Source: Phycisphaeraceae bacterium (GTDB lineage Bacteria > Planctomycetota > Phycisphaerae > Phycisphaerales > UBA1924). Taken from it: a stretch of DNA of 64,000 nt. The position numbers were made by a program, and so were the translations under genes. The stretch covers positions 62,001 to 126,000 of the forward strand of contig JACKHB010000006.1 of assembly GCA_020639195.1 (NCBI GenBank). The letters are read 5' to 3'. Positions 1 to 8,479 of this stretch are shown here, one piece after another. The notes under the pieces were generated by a model that was not told the DNA's origin, ran no database searches, and saw nothing but the letters and a program-made list of their open reading frames with translations. Each line of letters starts with the position of its first letter. The first letter of the stretch is position 1.

Positions 1-71
1 GCGAGGTAGAGGTCCTTCACCTTGAAGTCGAGGGAGGACCCGGCGGCGGCTTTGGTGGCGGTGGCGGTCAT
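1..71 (-). CDS. ahcY: Adenosylhomocysteinase, N-terminal fragment cut by the window edge
   Basis: Only the first 23 codons are present. They read MTATATKAAAGSSLDFKVKD followed by LYLA, and the FKVKDL(S/Y)LA block is the usual N-terminus of S-adenosylhomocysteine hydrolase, which splits SAH into adenosine and homocysteine in the activated methyl cycle. The ATG is preceded by a GGAAGG ribosome site. It lies 59 bp downstream of the ArsR-methyltransferase gene on the same strand, so the two are probably cotranscribed. The call rests on a short stretch, but the motif is distinctive and the neighbour fits. Confidence 0.75.
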   Translation of the reverse strand, partial: MTATATKAAAGSSLDFKVKDLYL

Positions 72-130
72 GTCGTTCCTTCCGTTCGGGTGAATCGACG
101 GGGCGGCGCGTGGACCGGCCCGCCCGGGGT

Positions 131-1087
131 TCATGGCGCGAGGCGCGCGGTGGCGACGAAGAGGCCCGGGCCCTTGCCCTCGGGATCGCTTGGCATCTCG
201 CGGACGCGGACGCTGGCGAACCCGGCCTCCTTGAACAGCGATTGCATCTGGTTCTGGGCGAAGCCGAGGTGGCGGTGGCCCAGGGAGAGGCGGAACTCGG
301 TGCGGTGGTGCTCGACCATGTCGACGATGAGGGCGACGCCCCCGCCTCGATAGGTGCGAAGGACCCGACGCATCTCGCGCAACGCGCGGCCGGGTTCTTC
401 GAGGTGGTGGAGCACGAGCAGGCAGATGGTGGCGTCGACGCTGGCGTCGGGCAGGGGAAGGCTTTCGAGCGAGCCCTCGCGGTACTCGATGTTGGAGAGG
501 TCGGAAAGGCGGCGGCGGGCGGCGCCGAGCATGGCGTCGGACTGGTCCACGGCGACGACCTGGCCCACGTAGGGGGCGATCTGCTCGGCGGCGTTGCCGG
601 TGCCGCAGCCGAGATCGGCGACAGTCCAGTCGGCCGGGACGAGGCTCAGCAGGGCCTCGGCGGTGAAGCGGGAGCCGAAGAGGCCTCGGCGAAGTTCGTC
701 CCACTCGCCGGCCATGCGCCCGAAGAAGGCGAGGCTGTCGGCTCGGCGCTCCATGAGAACGCCCGAGAGCCGGCGCCGGTCTTCTTCGAACCCTTCGAGC
801 GAGTTGACCTGAGGCCGAACAGTGACCCAGAGCGCGCGGGACTCGGCGTCGAGTTCGTCCAACAGGAGGCGGTAGTACGAGGCGGTTCCGACGGAGCGGC
901 GCACGAGCCATCCGCCTTCGGAGAGCATCTTGAGGTGGCGGCTGACGGTTGATTGGGGTGACTGGACGACGCTGGCAACTTCGCCGACGGACAGTTCTTC
1001 CAACTCCAAGATTGCGAGGAGACGAAGACGGATCGGCTCATTGAGATCGGCCAATCGTTCGGAAACAGTTCGTTGGAGAGACGGCAT
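131..1087 (-). CDS. ArsR-family regulator fused to a SAM-dependent methyltransferase (SahR-like)
   Basis: A 318-residue protein. Residues about 1-85 form a winged helix of the ArsR type (RLADLNEPIRLRLLAILE, then SPQSTVSRHLKMLSEGGWL). Residues about 150-300 form a class I methyltransferase with the SAM loop VADLGCGTGNA and an acidic VAVDQSD strand. I chose the ATG at 1087 because an AAAGG site sits 6 nt upstream; an in-frame ATG at 1093 is too close to that site. It precedes ahcY by 59 bp. ArsR proteins that sense S-adenosylhomocysteine (SahR) control methionine-cycle genes in Proteobacteria, so a role as a SAH/SAM-responsive regulator of ahcY is likely but inferred. An inverted repeat overlaps its start. 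Confidence 0.8.
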   Translation of the reverse strand: MPSLQRTVSERLADLNEPIRLRLLAILELEELSVGEVASVVQSPQSTVSRHLKMLSEGGWLVRRSVGTASYYRLLLDELDAESRALWVTVRPQVNSLEGFEEDRRRLSGVLMERRADSLAFFGRMAGEWDELRRGLFGSRFTAEALLSLVPADWTVADLGCGTGNAAEQIAPYVGQVVAVDQSDAMLGAARRRLSDLSNIEYREGSLESLPLPDASVDATICLLVLHHLEEPGRALREMRRVLRTYRGGGVALIVDMVEHHRTEFRLSLGHRHLGFAQNQMQSLFKEAGFASVRVREMPSDPEGKGPGLFVATARLAP

Positions 1088-1123
1088 ATTCATCCTTTGA
1101 TCCGGATTGATCGTAGGATGAAT
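1088..1123. promoter_or_regulatory. Operator-like inverted repeat at the start of the ArsR-methyltransferase gene
   Basis: The sequence shows a 9-bp perfect inverted repeat, ATTCATCCT at 1088-1096 and AGGATGAAT at 1115-1123, with an inner pair of GATC half-sites at 1099-1102 and 1109-1112. It lies in the 46-bp gap between the TPR lipoprotein gene and the regulator, ends directly at the chosen start codon, and contains the ribosome-binding site. This is where an autoregulating ArsR dimer would be expected to bind. Function is inferred; a stem-loop acting at the mRNA level is the main alternative. Confidence 0.5.
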
Positions 1124-1133
1124 CAGGAATGGG

Positions 1134-1808
1134 TCAAGGGCCTTCGACGTCCGGCTGAAGAGCGAAGCTCGGGCCCGGGACGTGGCCGAGTTCGCGGATG
1201 CGGGCGGGGGCTTCGGCGGGGATCGGTTCGAACGAGAGGGCCATCCGAAGGTACGAGAGCTCGCGCTCGGTATCGCCCGCGCGGCGGTAGACATCGGCCA
1301 AGCCCAGGATGGGCGCGGGATCCTGGCCGTCGGACAGGCGATAGGCCTGGTTGTACGCGTCGGTCGCGTCCTCGAGGGCGCCAGCCCTGGCGGAGATGCG
1401 GCCGAGGCGGAGGTAGTCTTCGGCGGTTCCACCGCTGGCGGCCTCGGCCCGCAGCGTCGTGAAGAGTTCCTTGGGCCGGCCCGCGGCGTAGAGCGCATCG
1501 GCGAGTCGATCCATGGTCTCGCCGTCGCTGGGATTGAGCCGGTGCGCGACCATGAGCTCCTCGCTGGCACCGACATCGTCGTCCATGGCCGTCAGGGTTC
1601 TGGCGATGTCGAGGCGATTCTTCCAGTTCTGGGGCTGGACGACTCGGATCTCGGTGTATCGCTTGAGCGCGAGGGGGTAGTCGCCCTGTGCGTAGGCCCG
1701 GTTTCCGAGTTGACGCAGGTCAGAGACGAGGCGCTCGTCCTTCTTCATGCAGCCGCAGAGGGCGAGAGACGACGCGCACACCACCACGGCACAGCGAATT
1801 CGATTCAT
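1134..1808 (-). CDS. TPR-repeat lipoprotein
   Basis: A 224-residue exported lipoprotein. The N-terminus MNRIRCAVVVCASSLALCGC has a short basic head, a hydrophobic core and a lipobox-like LCGC ending at Cys20. The rest is helical with tetratricopeptide-like repeats, for example LRQLGNRAYAQGDYPLALKRY, ADALYAAGRPKELF and LADVYRRAGDTERELSYL, which suggests a periplasmic scaffold. The start at 1808 is preceded by a GGAG site; the open frame upstream of it lacks coding character. It lies upstream of the ArsR-methyltransferase gene on the same strand. Specific partners are unknown. Confidence 0.7.
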   Translation of the reverse strand: MNRIRCAVVVCASSLALCGCMKKDERLVSDLRQLGNRAYAQGDYPLALKRYTEIRVVQPQNWKNRLDIARTLTAMDDDVGASEELMVAHRLNPSDGETMDRLADALYAAGRPKELFTTLRAEAASGGTAEDYLRLGRISARAGALEDATDAYNQAYRLSDGQDPAPILGLADVYRRAGDTERELSYLRMALSFEPIPAEAPARIRELGHVPGPSFALQPDVEGP

Positions 1809-1905
1809 CGGTTCGACTCCATTCTCACCGAGCGGGCCGGGCCCGCCGAATCGGGCATGGTACCCTCGCGGTGCGCGGAACGTGGCGAGGTGTGGAGCCT
1901 GTCGG

Positions 1906-2268
1906 ATGGGACAGATGGTGTTGCTGGAACACACGACGGCCGAGGACGGAGTTCATTTCGACTGGCTGCTGGAGCGAGATTCTGAGGAGGAGCGGCGGCT
2001 GATTTCGTTTCGCGTGTCCGAACGGATCGACCTGACAGCCGGGGCGCGCTGGCGGGCCCAGCGGATCCGGGATCATCGGGCCGTGTTCCTCGCGTTCGAG
2101 GGGCAACTGAGCGGTGGTCGGGGGCACGTTCGGCGGGTCGCGGCCGGCGCGTGCGAGATCGTCGAAGAGACTGCGGACCGACTCCGGGCCCGGGTTGACT
2201 GGGGTATGGGAACTCGGGTGATTCGGGCCGAATCCGAGGGCTCGGCGTGGATAGTCCGCGCGGAGTAG
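1906..2268 (+). CDS. Small protein resembling the LigD 3'-phosphoesterase domain
   Basis: A 120-residue protein starting MGQMVLLEHTT. The block EH followed by GVHFDWLLERD, and later DHRAVFLAFEG, lines up by eye with the 3'-phosphoesterase module of bacterial ligase D (QKHxxxxLHYDFRLE and a later DHPxxYxxFEG). The two His and one Asp at the first site and the later His are kept, while the Arg of the HYDFR block is Leu. The resemblance is my reading, not a search result. It starts divergently from the TPR lipoprotein gene. If it is not a phosphoesterase, it is an unassigned small beta-rich protein. Confidence 0.5.
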   Translation: MGQMVLLEHTTAEDGVHFDWLLERDSEEERRLISFRVSERIDLTAGARWRAQRIRDHRAVFLAFEGQLSGGRGHVRRVAAGACEIVEETADRLRARVDWGMGTRVIRAESEGSAWIVRAE

Positions 2269-2357
2269 CGTGCTGTGGCTTGTCGAGCGCTTGGCAGGCC
2301 ACCCAGAATCCGGTAGGCTGTCGTGCGGGAGGAGAGCATCTCGAAAGGGGGCCTCTC

Positions 2358-2741
2358 GTGCGAAGTGCACGGCCTTGTCGCGACCCGGAATCGCCGATCC
2401 CGCTATCTGGAGAACCCACGCCGACGATTCGGCCGATCGGGCACGTGAACCCCGAGCCTGAGGTTCGCCCGAAGATCCGGGCGTTTGAGCAGAAGCTGAT
2501 CTCCGGCCGGCACGAGGACGAGTGGAACCGGACGCCAAACGCCACTGGGACGGGCGCGATCCATGTCAAGAGCTTCCACTGCAAGTTCACTGAGGAAGCG
2601 CTGGCGATGATCGACGGCCAGATCAATGAATGGCTCGATGCGCACCCGCAATACGAGGTCAAGTTCGTCACGACGGTGAAGGCGGACTGGAAGACCAAGA
2701 TCGGGACCGAGCCCGCGATGATCGTTCAAGTCTGGGTGTGA
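2358..2741 (+). CDS. Conserved hypothetical protein, start uncertain
   Basis: The C-terminal 100 residues look like a real protein: AIHVKSFHCKFTEEALAMID, then QINEWLDAHPQYEVKFVTT, ending EPAMIVQVWV. I do not recognise a characterised family. The start is unclear. GTG at 2358 has a strong AAGGGGG site 7 nt upstream and gives 127 residues; GTG at 2445 gives 98 residues and begins nearer the well-ordered part; GTG at 2247 overlaps the previous gene. It lies 49 bp upstream of asnB on the same strand. Confidence 0.6.
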   Translation: MRSARPCRDPESPIPLSGEPTPTIRPIGHVNPEPEVRPKIRAFEQKLISGRHEDEWNRTPNATGTGAIHVKSFHCKFTEEALAMIDGQINEWLDAHPQYEVKFVTTVKADWKTKIGTEPAMIVQVWV

Positions 2742-2790
2742 CTCGACGCGTCGGTGCGCCTACTGGACCGAACCAGCCGATACATCGTCG

Positions 2791-4632
2791 GTGTGCGGCA
2801 TCGTCGGCATCGCGACAGCGCGCGGACGGGTTCCTTCGATCGGCCCATCGGTCGTGGCGACGATGCGCGACCGCATGGTCCATCGCGGCCCGGACGACGC
2901 CGGGCTGATTGACGGCGGGAACGTTCTGCTCGCGCATCGGCGGCTTGCGATTCGCGATCCGTCCCCCATGGGCCGACAGCCGATGGCCACGCCCGACGGC
3001 CGGTTCCACCTGGTCTACAACGGCGAGTTGTACAACGAGCCGGAGATTCGGCTGGAGCTGACTCGACAGGGCGCGGTGTTCGGCTCCGGCTGTGACGCCG
3101 AGACCGTCCTGCTTGCGCTCGCCGCGTGGGGTTCGAGCGGCCTTTCCAGGCTGCGGGGCATGTTTGCGCTGGCGCTGTGGGACGTGGCGGCCGGGACTCT
3201 GCTGCTGGCGCGCGATCCGCTGGGAATCAAGCCGCTGCACGTGTGGCGGGGTCGCGTGGGAGGGCACGCGGAGATCGCGTTCGCCAGCGAGATCCCGGCT
3301 TTGTTTGTGCATCCGGCGGTCTCGGCCGCGCCCGACCCGGTCACGTTGAGTTCGTACTTGACCACGATCCGCGTGACCCTGGGACGGCGCACGATGTTCA
3401 GGGACATCACCACGCTGATGCCCGGGGAGTCGATCACGGTCGATCTCTCGAGTGAGTCGCTCGGCGAATCTCGGCGGAGCTTCGCGCGGATCGACGCGGC
3501 GGAAGAGTGTGAAGTCTCGGACGAGCACGTGCGAGAGGTCGTACGTCAGAGTGTCGGAAGACACCTCGTCAGTGACGTACCGACATGCTGCCTGCTGTCG
3601 GGCGGGCTCGACAGCACCATCCTTGCCAAGGTGGCCATGGACCGGGCGGGTGGTCTCACCACCTACTGCTCCGGAGATCCGTCTGCGGACCCGGAGCGAT
3701 CCGATTTGGCGTTTGCGCGCAGGGTGTCAAGGTGGCTGGGCAGCGAGCACGTTGAGGTGCCCATCACCGGGGAGTCGTTCCTCGGGCGGTGGACAGAGTT
3801 GCTGGCGCTGGGTGGAGTGCCGCTCTCGACGCCGAACCAGGTTGCGATCTTCGAGGTCGCCGCGGCGATGCGATCCCGAGGACACATCGTGACGCTGTCT
3901 GGAGAGGGAGCCGACGAGTTGTTCGCGGGGTACGTGGGTCCGACGTTGGCCTGCCTGGACTTCGTTGGGACGGGCCAGCCAGACGCGGGACTGTTCCATG
4001 TGGATGCCAACGCGTGGGCGCCGAGGAGCGCGAAGGCGGCACTGCTCGCGCCGACCTGGGCTTCGGACGCCGAGGATGATCGAGTGCTGATCGAGACGTA
4101 CCGATCGCTCTTTGACGCATGTGTGGATCCGGCGCGGGCAGACTGCGGCGTGCTCTCTCATCTGAGGTTTCAACGCGGCGTGAATCTCGAGGGGCTGCTC
4201 CGGCGACTGGATGCGATGACGATGCTCGCGGGAGTCGAGGGACGGACACCCCTGGCCGATGTCGAGGTCGCCCGCATGGCCGATTCGCTTCCCGTGCGCC
4301 GACGATTCGTGGACAACTCTGAGGCCGACTGGCCTGCGGAGCGGAGAGCGGAGGCTGCGAGAAGTAAGGTCGCGTTACGCGACGCGTTCGCGCCGGAACT
4401 GCCCGAGGAGATTGTGCGGCGGCCGAAGGCGAGCTTTCCGCTGCCGTTCGAGGGATGGGTTTCACGTTTGTCGGGCGCGCTGCGACGGTCTGAGTTCGCG
4501 CGAGAGGTGTTCCTTCCGGGTGCACTGGAGGTGGTGTCCCGCGACCCATCGGGCCTGTGGCGGCTCTCGTGGCCCATGATCAATCTCGCGATGTGGGGCG
4601 ATCGCTGGTGGGGAGGGCTCAGCGAGGTGTGA
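2791..4632 (+). CDS. asnB: Asparagine synthase (glutamine-hydrolysing)
   Basis: A 613-residue enzyme starting at a GTG codon, which places the catalytic Cys at residue 2 (MCGIVGIA) as the N-terminal nucleophile glutaminase needs. The glutaminase half shows VHRGPDDAG, LVYNGELYN and the CDAET block. The synthetase half shows the PP-loop LLSGGLDSTILAK and LSGEGADELFAGY. It converts aspartate, ATP and glutamine to asparagine. Paralogs of this fold also amidate other substrates such as exopolysaccharide sugars, so the acceptor is not certain. Its last 14 bp overlap the end of the convergent cysteine desulfurase gene. Confidence 0.9.
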   Translation: MCGIVGIATARGRVPSIGPSVVATMRDRMVHRGPDDAGLIDGGNVLLAHRRLAIRDPSPMGRQPMATPDGRFHLVYNGELYNEPEIRLELTRQGAVFGSGCDAETVLLALAAWGSSGLSRLRGMFALALWDVAAGTLLLARDPLGIKPLHVWRGRVGGHAEIAFASEIPALFVHPAVSAAPDPVTLSSYLTTIRVTLGRRTMFRDITTLMPGESITVDLSSESLGESRRSFARIDAAEECEVSDEHVREVVRQSVGRHLVSDVPTCCLLSGGLDSTILAKVAMDRAGGLTTYCSGDPSADPERSDLAFARRVSRWLGSEHVEVPITGESFLGRWTELLALGGVPLSTPNQVAIFEVAAAMRSRGHIVTLSGEGADELFAGYVGPTLACLDFVGTGQPDAGLFHVDANAWAPRSAKAALLAPTWASDAEDDRVLIETYRSLFDACVDPARADCGVLSHLRFQRGVNLEGLLRRLDAMTMLAGVEGRTPLADVEVARMADSLPVRRRFVDNSEADWPAERRAEAARSKVALRDAFAPELPEEIVRRPKASFPLPFEGWVSRLSGALRRSEFAREVFLPGALEVVSRDPSGLWRLSWPMINLAMWGDRWWGGLSEV

Positions 4633-5821
4633 CCGCCGCCCATGCCTCCGCGATGGCCCGGAGGGAGGCCACGGCGCGATCCACATCCTCGAGCGTGTTG
4701 AAAGCGCCAAAGCTGAGGCGGGTTGTGCCGCCTCGTGAAGGCTCTTTGGTTGCGGCGTACGGGGCGCAATGAAGACCCGAGCGGGTGAGCACACCGTGCT
4801 CGGCCTCGAGCAGGGCCGCGAGTTCGTGGGGATCGATCTCGTCGTGCCTGAGGCTGAACACGGCGACGCGGGCGAGCGCGTCGGTTGGCCCCAGGATGTG
4901 ATAGCCGACCGACCTGAGCGAAGCGGCGTGTTCGAGCATTCGCTCGCAGAGGGTCAGCTCATGGGCCCGCAGCCGATCGGCTCCCCGATCGAGGATCCAA
5001 CGCGTGGCTGCGGCGAGGCCAGCGAGGCCGGGCATGTTGTGGGAACCGGGCTCGAATCGATGCGGCAGCGTGAGCGGTTGCTCATCGCTGTCGGACTCGC
5101 TGCCCGTGCCCCCTTGGCGAAGTGGCGCCACTCGCGACTCCATGCCGGGCCCCATGAACAGGCCGCCCGTGCCCAGTGGCCCGAGGAGGCCCTTGTGGCC
5201 TGGGAATGCGAGCAGATCGATGCCTTCGACATGGAGCGGAACGTGTCCAAGGGATTGGGCGGCATCCACCAGCAACGGAACGGCCGCAGCGCGGCACGCT
5301 CCTGCGATCCCTTCGATGGGCTGGATCGCTCCGGTCACATTGCTGGCGTGCTGGATCGCGACGAGGACCGTCGCGGGACGGATCGCGGCCCGGATGTCCG
5401 TCGGCGAGATGATGCCCGAGGCGGCCTTGACCGGGACGCGCGTGACTTCCACTCCCTTGGCCGCGAGCGCCTTCAGCACGCGAAGGATCGAGTTGTGATC
5501 GCTGTCGGACGTAACGATGTGCGGAAGGTTCGTTGGAGAGAGTGCGCGAGCCTGGGATACCACCCCGTGGATGGCGAGATTCAACGCGTCGGTGCAGTTG
5601 AGCGTGAAGACGATGCGTTGCGACTCACGCGTTCCGATGAGGCGTGCCAGATGCTCCCGGCACTCCGTCAAGACGCGGGCGGCCTCGCGGCTTTGGGCGT
5701 ACGCGCCTCGGCCGGGTGACGCTCCGATCCGCGTGAGAAAGTCGAGGACGGCCTCGGCGACGCCCGGCGCCTTTGGAAAGCTGGTCGCCGCGTTGTCGAG
5801 ATAGAGCGGTTCGCGATCCAC
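4619..5821 (-). CDS. Class V aminotransferase, cysteine desulfurase family
   Basis: A 400-residue PLP enzyme from a GTG start (VDREPLYLDNAATSFPKA). Family marks in order: the LYLDNAATSFPK opening, SDHNSILRVL, VDAAQSLGHVPL with the PLP-binding Asp, FPGHKGLLGPLGTG with the Schiff-base Lys, and SGLHCAPYA carrying the Cys expected to accept persulfide. It should mobilise sulfur from cysteine for Fe-S clusters or thio-cofactors. A TACCAT box lies 5 nt before the GTG, so it may have its own leaderless promoter, although gcvT is only 34 bp upstream. No Suf or Isc partner is next to it. Confidence 0.85.
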   Translation of the reverse strand: MDREPLYLDNAATSFPKAPGVAEAVLDFLTRIGASPGRGAYAQSREAARVLTECREHLARLIGTRESQRIVFTLNCTDALNLAIHGVVSQARALSPTNLPHIVTSDSDHNSILRVLKALAAKGVEVTRVPVKAASGIISPTDIRAAIRPATVLVAIQHASNVTGAIQPIEGIAGACRAAAVPLLVDAAQSLGHVPLHVEGIDLLAFPGHKGLLGPLGTGGLFMGPGMESRVAPLRQGGTGSESDSDEQPLTLPHRFEPGSHNMPGLAGLAAATRWILDRGADRLRAHELTLCERMLEHAASLRSVGYHILGPTDALARVAVFSLRHDEIDPHELAALLEAEHGVLTRSGLHCAPYAATKEPSRGGTTRLSFGAFNTLEDVDRAVASLRAIAEAWAAVTPR

Positions 5822-5826
5822 GCAGG

Positions 5827-5832
5827 ATGGTA
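5827..5832 (-). promoter_or_regulatory. TACCAT -10-like box for a leaderless start (cysteine desulfurase)
   Basis: On the minus strand TACCAT ends 5 nt before the GTG start and no Shine-Dalgarno sequence is present. It matches the TANNNT pattern seen before several other genes in this window. Function is inferred from position only. Confidence 0.4.
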
Positions 5833-5855
5833 CGACGTGGGATTGCGACGAAGAG

Positions 5856-6965
5856 TCAGTCGGATCTCTTGTAGAACGGCAGCGGCGTGACGGCGGCGTC
5901 GAGGACGGCGCGGCCCGCATCGATCTGTATGCGGGCCCCTTCGCCCGTGCAGGCGGGGTCGACATAGGCCATGGCGATCGCCCGACCGAGCGTCGGGCTC
6001 ATGCAGCCGCTGGTAACCGATCCCACCGGCTTGCCGTCGCTCAGAACCGGCATGTCCTGCCGTGGGGTTCGACGTCCCTCGACGTTGAGCCCGACGAGGC
6101 GGCGGGGAGGACCACCGGCGTGCTGTTCTTTCCGCAGGGCGGCCCGGCCGACGAAGTCTTCCTCCTTGTCGAGCGCGATCGCGAAGTCGAGGCCGGCGGA
6201 CAGGGCGCTGATGTCCTCGCCGAGTTCGTGGCCATACAGAGGCATGCCGGCCTCGAGCCTCAGCGTGTCTCGCGCGCCAAGGCCGGCAGGACCGACCGTC
6301 GCACTGGGGTCTTTGAGGTCGACTTCGTCCCTGAGCATCTTGAGGGCGAACGAGGTCAGCATCTTCGGCAGGATGATCTCGACCCCGTCCTCTCCCGTGT
6401 AGCCGGTGCGCGCCACGAGCACCTTTGCGATCATCAGATTCTTCACGAGGAACCTGTATTTCTTCAGCGCCGGGATCTCGTCTGAGAATCTTGCGATGAA
6501 GGGCATCACTGCGGGGCCCTGAATCGCGATCATGGCGGTGTCGGCCGTCTGGTCCGTCACGTCGGCCTTGAGCGACCCGGCCGCGCGGACCGACTCGAAA
6601 TGGCTCAGGAGCTTCTCCCGGTTGGCCGCGTTGACGACAACGGTGTGCTCCTTCTCGTCGTGGCGCATGACGATGACGTCGTCACGAACGCCGCCCGCCT
6701 CGTTGCAGACGAGCGAGTAGCGGCACTGGCCGGGCTGCATGCCCGCGATCTTGCGAGTGCACAGGCGCTCCAGGAGCCGCTCCGAATCCTTGCCTTTGAC
6801 CCGGAAACGGCCCATGTGCGAGACGTCGAAGATGCCCCCGGACTGCCGGACCCGCAGGTGCTCTTCGACGATGCTGGTGTAGCGAATGGGCATTTCCCAC
6901 CCGGCGTACTCGACGAGCTGGGCGCCGAGTTCCACGTGGAGGTCGTACAGGGGCGTTCGCAGCAT
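5856..6965 (-). CDS. gcvT: Glycine cleavage system T protein (aminomethyltransferase)
   Basis: A 369-residue protein starting MLRTPLYDLHVELGAQLVEY. It takes the aminomethyl group from the H protein and passes it to tetrahydrofolate. The family marks are AGWEMPIRYTSIVEEHLRVR, FDVSHMGRF, RTGYTGEDGVEI and GLGARDTLRLEAGMPLYGHE; the Asp of GARDTLRLE corresponds to the catalytic aspartate region. Length is normal. A GGAG ribosome site precedes the ATG. It sits between panC and the cysteine desulfurase on the minus strand with short gaps, so it is probably in an operon. The other glycine cleavage genes are not in this window. Confidence 0.93.
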   Translation of the reverse strand: MLRTPLYDLHVELGAQLVEYAGWEMPIRYTSIVEEHLRVRQSGGIFDVSHMGRFRVKGKDSERLLERLCTRKIAGMQPGQCRYSLVCNEAGGVRDDVIVMRHDEKEHTVVVNAANREKLLSHFESVRAAGSLKADVTDQTADTAMIAIQGPAVMPFIARFSDEIPALKKYRFLVKNLMIAKVLVARTGYTGEDGVEIILPKMLTSFALKMLRDEVDLKDPSATVGPAGLGARDTLRLEAGMPLYGHELGEDISALSAGLDFAIALDKEEDFVGRAALRKEQHAGGPPRRLVGLNVEGRRTPRQDMPVLSDGKPVGSVTSGCMSPTLGRAIAMAYVDPACTGEGARIQIDAGRAVLDAAVTPLPFYKRSD

Positions 6966-7000
6966 GGCGGCTCCGAGAGTCGGGACGTGAGGGCGGAAGC

Positions 7001-7873
7001 CTACACACCGGTGGATACGGACGCGTCGGCGGCGAGGCCCCACGGCCCGTTGTCCAGGAGTCGCACTCCCTCGACGACCGCGGTGATCAGGGCGCGGCCC
7101 GGGGACCGGCGGGCGTCGCGGATTCGCATGGGCAGCAGGGATTGGGCGTGGCGGACACTCGCGTAGCCGATCTCGTCGACGCCGCCCTGGGTCAGCACGC
7201 GTCGCATCGAGTGCTCGGCGTCGGTTGGATCGGCGTGTTTGCGCGCTTCGTGAATGGCTTTCGAGAGGGACAGCGCGCGGCGTCGGCCGTCGTTGGTCAG
7301 GCGGACATTCCGGCTGCTGAGGGCCAGCCCATCGGGGTCGCGAACGGTGGGACCGGGGAGGATTTGGACGCTGAGACGTTCCTGCTCGGAGAGTGCCCGA
7401 GCGACCTGAAGCTGCTGCCAGTCCTTTTCGCCAAAGACCGCCGCGGCGCATCGAGTGAGCTTGAAGAGGCTGAACAAGACCGCGCACACGCCCTCAAAGT
7501 GTCCGGGGCGTCCCGCGTCTTCCAGGCCTCTCCCCTGTCCCATCGCGGGCACGGCAGGCGAGATCTTCGGGCCATCCTCTGGGTACACGATGTCTGATGA
7601 TGGGATGATCACGGCATCCACGCCCTCCCGCTCGCACAGTCTCAGATCCTGATCGGTGGTTCGGGGATACGTCTCATAGTCGCGGGGGTCATTGAACTGC
7701 CTTGGGTTGACGAAGATCGTGACCTGGCTGCCGCCCGGGAGCGCGCTTGTTCGTGCGGCGGTCCGGGCGATGCGGATCAGCGCGGCGTGGCCTGCGTGCA
7801 ACGCTCCCATCGTGGGCACGAGCGCACCGGGCTCGAGGGCCTCAAGGCCGGCACGATCGGTGATGACGCGCAT
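7001..7873 (-). CDS. panC: Pantoate-beta-alanine ligase (pantothenate synthetase)
   Basis: A 290-residue ATP-dependent ligase that joins pantoate and beta-alanine to make pantothenate. Motifs: PTMGALHAGHAALIR (HIGH-like nucleotide site), TIFVNPRQFN, AAVFGEKDWQQLQ and RDPDGLALSSRN (KMSKS-like). I use the ATG at 7873; a TTG two codons upstream is less likely. It follows the PilZ-like gene by 30 bp and precedes gcvT by 35 bp, so an operon is likely. Confidence 0.95.
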   Translation of the reverse strand: MRVITDRAGLEALEPGALVPTMGALHAGHAALIRIARTAARTSALPGGSQVTIFVNPRQFNDPRDYETYPRTTDQDLRLCEREGVDAVIIPSSDIVYPEDGPKISPAVPAMGQGRGLEDAGRPGHFEGVCAVLFSLFKLTRCAAAVFGEKDWQQLQVARALSEQERLSVQILPGPTVRDPDGLALSSRNVRLTNDGRRRALSLSKAIHEARKHADPTDAEHSMRRVLTQGGVDEIGYASVRHAQSLLPMRIRDARRSPGRALITAVVEGVRLLDNGPWGLAADASVSTGV

Positions 7874-7903
7874 GCGCAAGCGTGTGCGTCGGTGGATCGG
7901 AGG

Positions 7904-8338
7904 TCAAGCGGCGGTTTGGGAGCGCACCCAGCGGTCGAGCGATTCTGTCTTGGGGACCGGACGCAGATCGATGTCGATCCGGCATAGTCCCTCCTCGGCG
8001 TACTCGCACGTGATCACACAGCCGCAGAGAATCGTGGGCGTGTCGTCCACCTTGTGCACGGCGAGAACGAGGGTGCGGCCCGGATAGACCATTCTTCGCG
8101 AGACGATGACGACATGGGAGCGGCTCAGCTCCTGGGAGCGGCAGACCCACTGGGGGCCGGGGCGACCGCGATCATCCAGTTCCGTGACGTCGAGATCCAT
8201 GACGAAGCGGTACCCGGTGGGCCGGCCACGAGTTCCTTCGACGGTCGGAACCGGAGGGGCCGGAGACGCTGGGGCCGGCTTGGGCGCCGCGGGCGTGCCC
8301 GGCTCGTCGTCCCAGAGGTCGTCTCCCAGCGGATTCAT
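7904..8338 (-). CDS. PilZ-like domain protein (tentative)
   Basis: A 144-residue protein. Residues 1-40 are rich in Ala and Pro and look disordered. Residues 42-135 look like a six-strand beta-barrel of the PilZ kind: WVCRSQELSRSHVVIVSRRM, YPGRTLVLAVHKV and CVITCEYAEEGLCRIDIDL. The classical RxxxR c-di-GMP motif is not clear, so nucleotide binding cannot be claimed. A CAGGAG site precedes the ATG. It is first in the run leading to panC, gcvT and the desulfurase. Could be a c-di-GMP effector or a degenerate relative. Confidence 0.5.
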   Translation of the reverse strand: MNPLGDDLWDDEPGTPAAPKPAPASPAPPVPTVEGTRGRPTGYRFVMDLDVTELDDRGRPGPQWVCRSQELSRSHVVIVSRRMVYPGRTLVLAVHKVDDTPTILCGCVITCEYAEEGLCRIDIDLRPVPKTESLDRWVRSQTAA

Positions 8339-8467
8339 GCGACGTTGGCTCCTGCCGAGCGTGGGGTCGACGCGGCTCGCCGCCGAGAGATCGGTCGTTT
8401 GCCGCGAGTGCTGGACGGGCAGATGGGAACGAGGGCCGAGGGCTGACGGTTATTACGGGCGCGTCGA

Positions 8468-8473
8468 TATCAT
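8468..8473 (+). promoter_or_regulatory. TATCAT -10-like box for a leaderless start
   Basis: TATCAT ends 6 nt before the ATG at 8480, and there is no Shine-Dalgarno sequence. The spacing fits transcription starting at or next to the start codon. Inferred from position. Confidence 0.4.
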
Positions 8474-8479
8474 CCTCTG

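Noticed and set aside
72..130. SAM or SAH riboswitch upstream of ahcY
   Set aside because: Only 59 bp between genes and no matching helices; regulation by the ArsR-type protein is more likely.
110..952. Long plus-strand open frame opposite the ArsR-methyltransferase gene
   Set aside because: Shadow of the minus-strand gene; no domain or ribosome site, and composition is typical of an antisense frame in GC-rich DNA.
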